From the NCBI GenBank assembly GCA_032158295.1, contig CM063255.1:17450094-17514093 (forward strand): a DNA stretch of 64,000 bases, read 5' to 3'. The notes beneath the pieces are model-generated. The model did not search any database. It saw only the letters and a program-made list of their open reading frames with translations, and had not been told where the DNA came from. A program made the position numbers and the translations under genes. Within the stretch, counting starts at the first letter, position 1. Each line of letters begins with the position of its first letter. This stretch comes from Pycnopodia helianthoides (Eukaryota > Echinodermata > Asteroidea > Forcipulatida > Asteriidae). Shown piece by piece: positions 12,701 to 21,588 of the stretch.

Positions 12701-13047
12701 AAGGGGTCTCTCTCCACACTTACTGGTAAGACTCCGACTTGGATCCAGAAACAAAATGCATAGAGAAAGATGTTGACGTGGAGGGTCCTCTTCACGATCA
12801 CCCATGAGATGTTGGAAGATGCTTTTCTGTCTTGTCGCTCTTTAGCGCTGCCTCCGTTGGGGGAGACATCGACAAAGGAGTGTTTCTGGGATGGGGAACC
12901 GTCCCCTTGGTGACCATTGTCATTTGCGTCCATTGTAGTTGTTTCGGTTTCCACTGTGCCCATCCCTTCACTCGGTTTAGCAGACCTGTTCCTCAGCTTG
13001 GACTCGCTGGCTGGATCAGTTGTTTCTTGAGTAGATGGTAAATGCAT
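3632..13047 (-). CDS. SLC22A18: SLC22A18-like major facilitator transporter, complete gene (8 exons)
   Basis: Joining 12724-13047, 11085-11328, 10502-10634, 9099-9211, 7981-8192, 6748-6849, 4932-5052 and 3632-3789 on the minus strand gives an open frame of 468 codons plus TGA. All seven introns are GT-AG and all phases agree. The protein begins with about 80 hydrophilic residues, then the first membrane helix. The family's loop 2-3 signature (GGPFYGRFGDLYGGRAAL) follows, and the C-terminal half carries the DTGTMLGL segment and the PTVGG motif seen in vertebrate SLC22A18. The product should be a 12-helix membrane protein. SLC22A18 is an MFS member usually called an organic cation/proton antiporter-like orphan, and its substrate cannot be read from sequence. 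The start is the first Met after an in-frame stop at 13057-13059. The N-terminal extension is longer than in the human protein. Family assignment is firm; one-to-one orthology is inferred. Confidence 0.9.
4418..4552. repeat. TTAA palindromic element
   Basis: CTTAAGGTGATCCATCTGCT opens and AGTACAGGGATCACCTTAA closes a 135-bp element with the inverted motif TGCCACTTCCCA. Related fragment near 55610. Confidence 0.65.
4932..5052 (-). CDS. SLC22A18: SLC22A18-like exon 7
   Basis: The acceptor is AATTGCAG and the donor ACAG|GTATGA, phase 1. It encodes helix 10 and the conserved stretch that ends TTTDTG. Confidence 0.9.
5620..6016. mobile_element. TTAA element family B, copy 1
   Basis: TTAAAGGAACATTACAGAAT opens and ATTCTGTAATGTCCCTTTAA closes a 397-bp element in the transporter gene. 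It abuts a family A 3' fragment (about 5440-5622), so one element landed in the terminal TTAA of another. Confidence 0.82.
6131..6508. mobile_element. Chimeric TTAA element (family C left, family B right)
   Basis: The left part (TTAAAGGTATTGTACAC to the ATTATCGCGCGCGATAAT palindrome) matches the element at 53915-54257. The right part from about 6335 matches family B in reverse, ending ATTCTGTAATGTTCCTTTAA. Confidence 0.72.
6748..6849 (-). CDS. SLC22A18: SLC22A18-like exon 6
   Basis: A 34-codon exon with acceptor GATTACAG and donor TTG|GTAAGT. It encodes LIQGFCMGPLTKRFSDMALL and a hydrophobic stretch, equivalent to the loop 8-9 region. Confidence 0.9.
7270..7500. mobile_element. TTAA element family D, copy 1
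   Basis: A 231-bp element between TTAA sites with imperfect inverted ends TTAACCCTCTTGCTGTCTGA and GTCACTGACAGTAGGAGGGTTAA (first or last bases). In the transporter intron 5. Confidence 0.85.
7530..7822. repeat. SINE-like element (type 1 body)
   Basis: Contains the run TTTGTCATTCGGTTGGGACA, AAAGAACCTTATACACTTAT and GGGGCTTGACCCGGTGTTCC. Related pieces occur at 4616-4880, 34262-34470, 38350-38655 and 47915-48030. Confidence 0.6.
7981..8192 (-). CDS. SLC22A18: SLC22A18-like exon 5
   Basis: The acceptor is AAACAG and the donor ATG|GTAAGT, phase 0. It encodes the end of the central loop and helices 7-8, ending in EYNGYMLSGMAVVGM, which aligns with AAQAGYLMSFFGLLQM of the human protein. Confidence 0.9.
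8540..8802. repeat. Inverted-repeat miniature element
   Basis: Ends are TAAGGCCTGCGCTAAACGTC and its reverse complement, with internal degenerate copies of the 'TAAACGTCG' motif. No coding capacity. Confidence 0.75.
9099..9211 (-). CDS. SLC22A18: SLC22A18-like exon 4
   Basis: The acceptor is GTTTACAG and the donor GAGG|GTAGGT, phase 1. It codes for the sixth helix and the start of the central cytosolic loop (IPTQTKRVVPAKTQE). Confidence 0.88.
9858..10008. repeat. Inverted-repeat element
   Basis: CACATATGGACTGCCATGAT and TCATTGCCAGTCCATATGTG are inverted around a GC-rich centre with CTAGAG..CTCTAG arms. A fragment recurs at 12118-12170. The two opposite 60-codon frames here are palindrome artefacts. 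Confidence 0.7.
10090..10450. repeat. Dispersed element with hammerhead-like segment
   Basis: Matches 47100-47330 (shared GGAATTCGGGAGAC, GTCCTGCTTATTAACTACTA, GGATTCAGAGGTTTCAGTGT). It contains a hammerhead-like core at 10264-10309 on the minus strand. Possibly a piece of a Penelope-like or foldback element; no protein is encoded. Confidence 0.6.
10264..10309 (-). ncRNA. Hammerhead-like core, degenerate
   Basis: On the minus strand AGTCTC, CTGATGA, a GACT/AGTC hairpin, GAAAC, GCT and GAGACC occur in order. The ends pair as stem I (GTCTC/GAGAC). The U expected before the cleavage position is C, so activity is unlikely. Confidence 0.4.
10502..10634 (-). CDS. SLC22A18: SLC22A18-like exon 3
   Basis: The acceptor is ATGTAG and the donor CAG|GTAAGG. 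It encodes TQMVMSDLTDESQRAEALGR and a glycine-rich helix (GMSIGPLVGGL), as in the fourth and fifth helices of SLC22A18. Confidence 0.92.
11085..11328 (-). CDS. SLC22A18: SLC22A18-like exon 2
   Basis: Starts after TTATTTAG with YLTKKLGMD, which matches the human YLSRKLGLD. It contains the MFS loop motif GGPFYGRFGDLYGGRAALTL. The donor G|GTATGA leaves phase 1. Confidence 0.92.
11802..12030. mobile_element. TTAA element family D, reverse copy
   Basis: The same element as 7270-7500 on the other strand, in the transporter intron between exons 1 and 2. The open frame starting at 11997 runs out of it and is not a gene. Confidence 0.83.
12724..13047 (-). CDS. SLC22A18: SLC22A18-like exon 1
   Basis: Encodes residues 1-108: a Ser/Thr/Asp-rich cytosolic tail, then a hydrophobic helix ending ...QVGVLP. 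The donor is CCA|GTAAGT, phase 0. An acceptor-like AG lies two bases before the ATG, so an upstream non-coding exon is possible. Confidence 0.85.
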
Positions 13048-13177
13048 TTCTAATGTTCAAGCGTTCATGAACTAATTTAACCTGTTATGGATTATAATCA
13101 TAAGACAGCTTTGTTAATAAGTTTAGAAAACATGGAAGTCAACTTTATAGGCTTGCACGGTAAGTTTGAGTACATTA

Positions 13178-13423
13178 AGGGCAACTTAAATATAAATATG
13201 AATAGTAAACTTGCGGGTAAACCATGTGTAAAATCTCTTTTGTGGGAGTGTTGGCTCTGAAAAGAGCCGGTTTGGTCTCGACGTTTCGAACAGTATACTC
13301 TGCTCGTCTTCAGGAGAGACCAAACCGGCTCTTTTCAGAGCCAACACTCCCACAAAAGAGATTTTACACATGGTTGTACCTGCAAGTTTACTATTCATAT
13401 TTATATTTATAGTTGCCCTTATT
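13178..13423. repeat. Foldback element F1 with hammerhead-like tip
   Basis: Arms of about 100 bp (including AACTTGCGGGTAAACCATGT and AGAGCCGGTTTGGTCTC) are inverted around a roughly 38-nt centre. The centre on the minus strand reads CTGAAGA, a 6-bp hairpin, then GAAAC. Lies just upstream of the transporter start codon. Confidence 0.8.
13275..13320 (-). ncRNA. Hammerhead-like core at tip of foldback F1
   Basis: The minus strand reads GTCTC, TC, CTGAAGA, C, GAGCAG, AGTATA, CTGTTC, GAAACGTC, GAGAC. Stem I is continuous with the long foldback arms, stem II is 6 bp, and stem III is collapsed to a single possible A-U pair. Confidence 0.42.
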
Positions 13424-13910
13424 CTCCACACCATGCAAAGCTTCAAACACCATTTTGAGTACATTGTTCCTGCCTAAACCCATGTGTTTCTGCCTTCTAA
13501 ATAAAACAATTCCAACAAAATTAAAACAATTCAACCAAATTTTATTCTTTAGCAAAAAAAAAATGCATCTCATGATTGGTTGCTTTGTTTCCAACAAATT
13601 CACTCACTATTTTTGAATAATTTGTGTAACTCGGTTACAAACTGTGGCTATCGGTTTTTACTTTGCATTAATACAGCTTCCCATAGTTTTCCAACCTTGG
13701 TTGGCAAAAACTTGGGCTGTGATCGTTGTAACAGAAAGGTCTACACATTCTGTCAACCTTTCTGGACAGGTAAAACAATCTAATTTAAATCAAGGGAGGT
13801 GAAGTGGCAGTCAGGGTACCTCTCTACGCCGTTTCGCGGATACCGCACGCCATGTTGAAATGTTTTTGTGATCACAAAGGTCTCTCAGGGGGCAATTGTA
13901 TGGGAAAAAT

Positions 13911-13927
13911 ATGAGCTCAGTGCGGCG
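13911..13927 (+). CDS. ERICH3: Candidate ERICH3 exon 1 (speculative)
   Basis: Exon 2 needs a preceding coding exon ending in phase 2. The ATG at 13911 followed by 14 bases and a good donor (GCGGCG|GTAAGT) supplies this, giving MSSVR plus a split Arg codon. The site sits inside a small inverted repeat and 7.4 kb from exon 2, so phase agreement could be chance (one in three). Confidence 0.2.
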
Positions 13928-14082
13928 GTAAGTGCAGTATCCCATTCAATTGCCCCCTGCTGAGGGCATGTGATTGAAAATGGCGGATCCTTAAAACAGC
14001 TTTATGAACTTTTGGCTACTGTACTAGTACTATTTTTTAGCTACTTGTGCTACTGCAAAGTCGTCATATAAATAATATTTAG

Positions 14083-14237
14083 CAGGCCAGGAATTACACG
14101 AAGGCCAGCCTTTGTTGCTCTGGTCCTGGCCTTGGTGCCCCTTCAAAGGTTTCCCATTGGCTTTGAGATTTCCCATGGAAGTGCCCTTTGCATGTGAAAA
14201 TGGCCTTGCCCCACAAAGATGAAGAAATTACAGGCCT
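14083..14237. repeat. GGCCTGGAATT family, copy 1
   Basis: Opens CAGGCCAGGAATTACA and closes AAATTACAGGCCTG. It contains the conserved GTGCCCTTTGCA segment. About 155 bp. Confidence 0.7.
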
Positions 14238-14277
14238 GTACTGTAGTCTGTACTAACTGTATGCTGTAGACTACAAC

Positions 14278-14448
14278 AGGCCTGGAATTACAAAGAGGCC
14301 ACGGAGGCCATGGTCTCTGTTGCCCCTGGTTAGTGGCCTTGCAATGTGCCCCATCAAAAGTTTCCCATAGACTTTAAGATTTTCCAATGGAAGTGCCCTT
14401 TGCAAATTGAAAATGGCCTTGCCCTCTTAAAGGTGAAATTCCAGGCCA
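14278..14448. repeat. GGCCTGGAATT family, copy 2
   Basis: Second copy 40 bp after the first in the same orientation, ending GAAATTCCAGGCC. Confidence 0.7.
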
Positions 14449-16867
14449 GCTACAATGTAGTGTACTGCTGGGCTTAGTACGCTAATACTACTTAGTACTA
14501 GTACTCTTTTACCAAGTAAATTTACTATTTTAAGCATGCTAAGTCAAGTATTAAAATACTACATCCACACCACGGCCCGCAGGGTCAAGGGCGGCTAGCC
14601 AGCTGAAATTAACTTACAATACTCAATAGAATTATAAAAAGTTAACTTTTTTTCTTGTTTCTTTTAAATGAGAAAGAATTGCTTTATGCACAGTACAACG
14701 GCTATAGCTGTAAGCTGAGTGATACATTACAAGTGATAGTGATATCATGGAGGAAGGAACCTCCATGGTGATATTGAGAAATACTAATTTCTATGCACTT
14801 GTTTCTGAGTCTGACTTCGATAACGAACACTTGCCATAGATTGAGCTCAACTGCTCATCAGGCGACAGACTCGGAGACAATCCAGCCAACTGTTTAGGCT
14901 CTTTATTTATCCGCTTCGATGGCTCATCCGTCAGTAACTTAGTACGGTCAAGTTCGACGCTTGACTGATTTTACATTAACTTCTTCGTACTCACTCGTGT
15001 TTCGCCGACGTGTAACTTTACGCAAACGTAAACAACTTTGAGCTAAACTTGTAAACAAGTCCTCTACAAACAATTTCTCTTGGCGGAAATGCCATGCCGT
15101 TGACAAAATAATAAATTATATACTCTCTTTAGCAAATAATTTCCGAACTTGACCGACGTAAATGCATTTTCGAAAAAGTTTGTTGAACTTTGCTGCAAAA
15201 CTTGTGATCGGCAAAGCAACTTAAGAGTACGACTGTTTAGCTAGTTTAATAATGCGGATTTTAGGCATTTATGAATTATTCAACAGCTGCTTCCCAGACG
15301 TCTGCTAATTATAAACGTATCTTATGCACTAGGTTTTTTCCTTTTTCTAAAGGTGACCAGACTAAAAGATTTCAACGCTAATTGATTGGTTATTTCTTTC
15401 CTTCATGGTAAAATTTTACACTAAAATTGTAATTTTATGAACAGAGTTCTTGCCAAACAAGTAAACAATCGGACCTGTGAGTCTGTTCGTAAACCTTTTC
15501 TTCATAAATGGACACAAATTGATGCAGAAAACCCGACGCAAAATTCGTGATGTTTACATATCTAGTCACGTGACCACCTTGACGACGGCACAATCAAACA
15601 CCTGTTTTTGTATGTGCCGCATACCAAAAAGGGAAAACTGCAATACACACGATCGAAAGGACAGACACAACCGATGTGATGCTGAAAAGAATGGAAAATA
15701 AGCGTCTGATCCCATTGTAGTCTTTCTGAATTGGTAAAGTTTAAATCTTTCTGAAAAGTCGAGGTTTCCTGGAAAACCAGCGAATACTCTGGACAAGATG
15801 TCACACGTTGAATCAGGGTAAATATCTTCATCTGGATAATAAATTATTTTAAGGGAATAAAGGGCCCATCATTCTGTCATAAATACACAATCCAATTAGT
15901 ACGCACTGTCACTAGTAATAGTAATTGACAGTTTAGCCAGACAGGCAGTTTATGGAGGTAGAAATACCTCCATGGTTTAACCATATAATTTCGAAAGAAG
16001 TGTTCTATGATTGTTCTCAGACTCGGAGGCTCCTCTGATCAGTGAATTTTAATCAGAAAAATTGTTTCTGGTCAGGTCCTTAAATTCTAAAACGAATTCA
16101 ACACAGCAGATCCCTTGGTGGGCTTGGGCCTTGGCCTTGCTTTGATCATTTCTGGTGTACTGTGTGTTTTTAGTTTAAGAAGTTGGAATATTATTTACAC
16201 TCCCTACAATGCACCATTACCTCAAAGGGAAATTCCTTTTTAAAATATTCAGACGGTTAGATTGCGAAGTTTGTTACTCAAGAACCAATCACTTACAAAG
16301 ATACATAGTATTTATTAGTACATGTCTCAGACAGGAATGCTGGTCAATGTACGGGTCGGCAAGCGTACGAGTTTGCGTGCGTATGAATTGACCTGTTTCC
16401 CTCAGACAGGGGTCATGAGTGAAAAATTACCTTGATCGTTCCCTTCAGAGCTGTGTATTAAAAGAGTTGCACTATACATGTAGATAGAGGTACCAGTTTT
16501 CTGTGGTCACGTGGTCGCTAGATCATAGATACCATTTTCGGTCCAACTCATGTGCAGTCTGGTCTGGTGCCCTTTGTGCGCACATGCATTTTTAGGGGCC
16601 CGAAAATGGCTTCTAATCACAAGTTATCACAACTCTTTCAACACATAATTTTGTTTTCACCGTTGGTCTTTCCACCGCCTTGTAGTTGTACAATATAAAG
16701 CCCCCGGGTATGAGGTTGTAATCAAGAAGCAATGTCAATGGTCGTCACGTTCACCACTGTTTGTCTCCTTTACAACTGTGCCAATTTCGTTGTAGTAATT
16801 TTGGAAGATGACAACAGATCGTCTCCAATCTATCTACCATGCCGTAACAAAACAATTGTTGCTTGCT

Positions 16868-16987
16868 GTGTGATGGGGTCCGTGGGTTTTGTACAACCTT
16901 CGGGGGGCAAATGGCACCATCGGCTTTGCCTCAGCTGTCATTTTCCCCCGGCTATGAAACACAAATGACCATGGACCCCAATCACAG
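16868..16987. repeat. Small inverted-repeat element
   Basis: TGTGTGATGGGGTCCGTGGG and CCATGGACCCCAATCACA are inverted about 120 bp apart. Confidence 0.6.
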
Positions 16988-17619
16988 CGTGCTTACAACG
17001 TATATTAAGGCATTTTATTAACTTATTTTTCTGAATAATGGAAGCTAATGTAATATAGGCCTACATACTTTCTTTTACTGATGTGTAATATGAAGCCCCA
17101 AAGAAAAGGAAGCCAAGCAACTTGTTCAATTAGAAATATTAAAAAACAAAAACAAATTTGGTTAATAATATTGAAATCATAGGCTATTTAGTGATAGTTG
17201 GTTATTCAACATCATTACTAATCAACCATTAATAGAATACTCTTCAAAATTTGAACACCCTCAAAATCCTCAATCTCAAAAGATTCTACATCTAACGTCA
17301 AGTTTTACATTATTTAGCCTGTCTCCAAAGTACCAATCCATAAATTACATGTTTGAATATTCAGCCTAAAACTACTAGCAAATCAGAGTGTGCATCTCCT
17401 GAACAAATACTTTGGGTTTTCAAAGAAAAGGGGTTTATCCACAAAATGAAACCTAATAAATACAATAATACAATTCACTGAAGTGAATGTGTACTGTTGT
17501 TTACACAATGTACATGTATGAACTAAATTCGATTTTGGAAGTTAGTTTCCACGTGTGTTAAACTGTATAGTAAATCATTTTAGGCGACGCGCGTGTGTTT
17601 ACAGTCACACTTATTTAAA

Positions 17620-17767
17620 TATGTTTAAAGCTTTGCATGGTGTAGAAATAACTACTTAAAACTTGCGGATTCAACGATGTATAAATCTCTTTGGGAGGAG
17701 TGGTGGCTCTGAAAAGAGCCGGTGTGGTCTCGACGTTTCGAACAGTTTAGTCTGCTCGTCTTCAGGA
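17620..17767. repeat. Foldback element F2, one arm and centre only
   Basis: Shares GGCTCTGAAAAGAGCCGG and GGTCTCGACGTTTCGAACAG with F1, then ends at TCTTCAGGA. The second arm is missing. Confidence 0.7.
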
Positions 17768-19026
17768 CATGAGCAATGTTCCAAACGTACAATACTATAT
17801 GACTCCCAAAATGGAAGACCATGGGCAAAACAGTAGCGGTGTGTGACATCATTTCAAGGGGTCAATACTATCATACACTTTGTATAATAGGTTAAAAATA
17901 ACAATGTCTTACCCTACAGTTGTTCCTGGTGTTCCAGACCTCCATGATTGTTGGTATTGTTCTTTTGTCCAGCCTGTTACGTACTGTACATGTACTTCTC
18001 ACGGCTATAGTGTAATGGATGTATTGTCAACTTAAACTCATACAAACTTCTCCTGATATCTGAGTGTAACAATTCTGATGATGATTAAATTGGTATGATT
18101 TTCACATAGAGTACATGTAGGTCCTGTCTATGAAGAGACAAGTTTCTCATTTCTAAAGCTTAAAGTGACATCAATCAATCAACACAACTACCTGACTACT
18201 GTAGGCTTACAAATACACAAACTGTAGATTGGTTTACATAATTGTATTGTCAGAATTTGTAAATGTACTGGTATGAGCTATTTTATGCTATCCCTGTATT
18301 TCTAAACCATACGACAAATCAATTTTATAGCACCTGCTACCTTCCCATAGAACGTTGTTTATAGCACTTGTTGTACACGTACATTGTATCATAGCACAGA
18401 GGTGAAAAATATTGACCATATATTGTGAAATTTCCTGAAGACAGTCGATGTCATTGTCTGGAAAGTGTTATAACCATGTTTCGATCCATTATGGTCATAG
18501 GCCAATTCATTTCAGCGATAAATTTTTAAGCAATCAATAACTGACATAACAGTAGTAAAAAACAGGAATGATAGGCCTACATGTACATACATCCAGCATT
18601 TGCACGAGTTTATCGATGTTCAGAAAAACTCTCGAGCTCATAATGTACTCGTTGTATTGAAATTGAATCCACTTCTTTCAATCTGTATCAATAGCTTTTT
18701 ATGTCTATTGCAAACACAACAGTTAATTAACCTGTGGCCTTCAGATAATTGTTGTGGTCAGTGCTGTATGCTGGTACACAATCATAGGAACAGGTGTTTT
18801 GGTGTACATAGCCAATCATCATGATACCCATGCATTTAACATGATCGAAGTTCACACAGTGTGTACGTGATGTATGTGACAGTGTACATGTTTGAATTAA
18901 AAACAGTTTAAATTCATTGTTGACATACCCAGTACCCACACTGCAACCCTGTGCTACGATCTCATCATCTCCAAATTATCCGTGAAGGCAAATTACCCAA
19001 AAAACAAAACTGAGTTTTCTCAGTGT

Positions 19027-19425
19027 GCAACAAAAAAATCAAACAAGGTCTAATGAGGAGGAAACCTGTGAGAGATTTTAAGAAGGTGTCACCCTTTTGA
19101 ATCTGAAACTGAAATAAAATGAGTTTGGAGAGATCAAACCAACAGCATAAAAGCTTGCTTAAAATCATTGGTCTTTAAGTCTGTTAGCATACTACATGTA
19201 CCTCTGGTCGTTGTATAATGTTCTCATTATGCAACAAAGAAATCAAACAAGGTCTAATGAAGAGGAAACCTGTACGAGATTTAAAGAAGGTCACACATCC
19301 CCTCTGAATCTGAAAAACAAAATGAGTTTGGACAGATCAAATCAACAGAATAAAGGGCTTGCTTTTAAATCATTGGTCTCAATCTGTTGGCATAGGGCCA
19401 ACTACATGTATGTATGTCTTGTGAT
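19027..19425. repeat. About 200-bp tandem duplication
   Basis: Both copies contain ATCAAACAAGGTCTAATGA, GAGGAAACCTGT and AAAATGAGTTTGGA in order, with moderate divergence. Confidence 0.75.
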
Positions 19426-21296
19426 AATAGAGTGTTCAGGTATTGTAGGCCCGTTTTAAACCTTCGGCTTGGGCTCTTGATTTGCCTTCATCTGCCTGTT
19501 AGAAGCCCCTTTATGCCAAAGCACTTGACCTATGGTTTCGAAAAAGGGCCATTAAACATCATCACATTAATTGTAACTTCAGGAAACCAAAGAGTTGGGT
19601 TTGTTAAAATACTAATATCCAGTTACATAATGTAAGAAGAGCTGCATACAACACAAAACGATCACAAGAAACAGGGGATGTGTTTGCATATAAATTTGTA
19701 AGCCTAGCTGACGGCTACGTATACACCATGGTCTCTTCCAATGGCCTGGAAGATAATTGAAGCTTGGATTGGATGGAAACTGAGCAGGGCATCGCTCATC
19801 TTCAATCCGGCGATCGAGTGGGAGTGCTGAACTCAAGATGCTGGCATTGAGACGTCTTGCTTGTGTGTACACACGGGTCTGATGATGATGTAGATATGTA
19901 CATGTAGCAGCCTGATGACTACATATGTATGAAAACATGTTTTAGGTTTACACAGGGAAATTTGTGAAACACGAAGCAGCCATGGCAAGCACACACACAT
20001 CCTCTGAATATTTTGTTTCGAGATACAGTGTCCGATTTCTCATCATTAGCTGATCGTGCACCGAGTCAATTGATCACGTGATGCTTTCACTACTATATGG
20101 TCGTTAGACAACATAAAACGTGACATGTAGTATGGGTGTATAGACAGGAAATCTGCAAATCAGTGGCATCTCAAACTACTGTCTTTAAAGTACTGATGAC
20201 TGCTTTTGTCACAGGCCTGTGTTAAACCAGGCGTACATAGTGTAAATTGTACATATTGTGTAACTACTGTCTGCTCCCGGAATGTCATTAATTCTAAGTA
20301 ATACAGGCTATAAGAGACAGACATGGCAAGTTGACAATCACTTGATTAATGCATCGTCTGGACAAAATAGCCAGGAGGAAAAAATTATATTCCTTCATCC
20401 CAAAATGGCCTGGTACATGCACTCCTCGCTTTTCCCCGAGTCATCATCATCATCATCACGTAATCCCTTCGGAATTACTCTTCCCTCGCCGTGCACCAGT
20501 TGTGTCTATCACTACCGAAAGGCCGAGTCAATTCAGAATGCGAGTGTCGATCCGGTGGAACGACAGAGACTGAAGGTGGAGCTCATGTCATCTACTGAGC
20601 TGCTGTGCAGGAGAAGAGAGAAACTGTGGAATGGCAGGTTCTGTGCAACTGATGATCAGACTAACCATGGGTACTTTGGCAGTGGATCGATGTTGTCGCA
20701 CTCAATATTTTCCTCTAGATTGTGGTGAAATGATGACAGTAAACTGTACACCTAAATATCTCAATTGAATTTCACTGATTGTAGAGAGAGGGGGCTCCGA
20801 CTTCAAATCAGGGTAGAGAAAAAGTGTCCACACTGGGATAGTTTGGATGGCAACAACCCTTGTATGAATTGGTGTGGTCCATGGTTACTTAACAGAAACT
20901 TGACATTGTTAAATTGTGGTCTGCATAACTAGTGTTGTATCATATTAAAAAAAGGCTTGTAACCCTACCACTTTCACTACTGTCCAGCGTCCACAAATGT
21001 TAGCATTTGGCCAGTAACCCCACAACCATCATTCATGTAGCCAAGCAAGTCCTGCAGTTTAGTATTTTTGCAATCGACATTTTGAAGATTAACCATAATG
21101 TACAATTATAGAAAAATCCAGCAACAGCCTACAATGTACATAAAAGAAGAAACTACTTTTGGGCCTAAAAATATGATGTAACTGAAGATCACTTCAAATG
21201 GAACCAAGACGAGGACCAGTGGTAGCATGCATAGAGAGTTGAATTGTATAGTTACTGTCATGTTCACTATTCCATTTGTCTTCTTCATCCTTCCAG

Positions 21297-21588
21297 GCCA
21301 TTGGCCACATACAGCAGCCTCCAGGACAAACACCTGGCCGGCTACTTCAACAACTCCCGCATGCGTCGTCACCTCCGACGCTCGGGACTCGTCACGCGCA
21401 AAGGCGAGATCATCACCGAGAATACGTTCCGTCTGAACATGGCGCGCAAGGAGCATCAGAAGCACGTGCGGGACCTGATGGCCCAGGCCATTGTGCACAA
21501 AGCCCTGGACATGGAGAGACATCGTCAGTCACAGATTAAGAGGAAACTGGAGGAGATATCGAAGGTAGAACTGGTTCAACGAGTCAGG
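21297..21588 (+). CDS. ERICH3: ERICH3 exon 2, conserved N-terminal block
   Basis: The acceptor is CTTCCAG. It encodes DKHLAGYFNNSRMRRHLRRS, then a helical basic segment (RKEHQKHVRDLMAQAIVHKA) like human ERICH3 residues 15-100. I chose the donor AGG|GTTAGT at 21589 over GTAGAA at 21565, because the alignment continues through VELVQRVR and the next exon is phase 0. Confidence 0.9.

Larger units (their letters stand above)
13048..21296. promoter_or_regulatory. Head-to-head interval between SLC22A18-like and ERICH3
   Basis: The transporter starts at 13047 on the minus strand and ERICH3 runs rightward, so the interval should hold both promoters. Patches with more CpG are at 13820-13990 and 14930-15120. 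Repeats occupy 13178-13423, 14083-14448, 16868-16987, 17620-17767 and 19027-19425. No TATA box or start site can be assigned confidently. Confidence 0.4.

Noticed and set aside
20282..20728. 148-codon plus-strand frame, considered as ERICH3 exon 1
   Set aside because: No phase-2 donor near its end and no similarity to the ERICH3 N-terminus.
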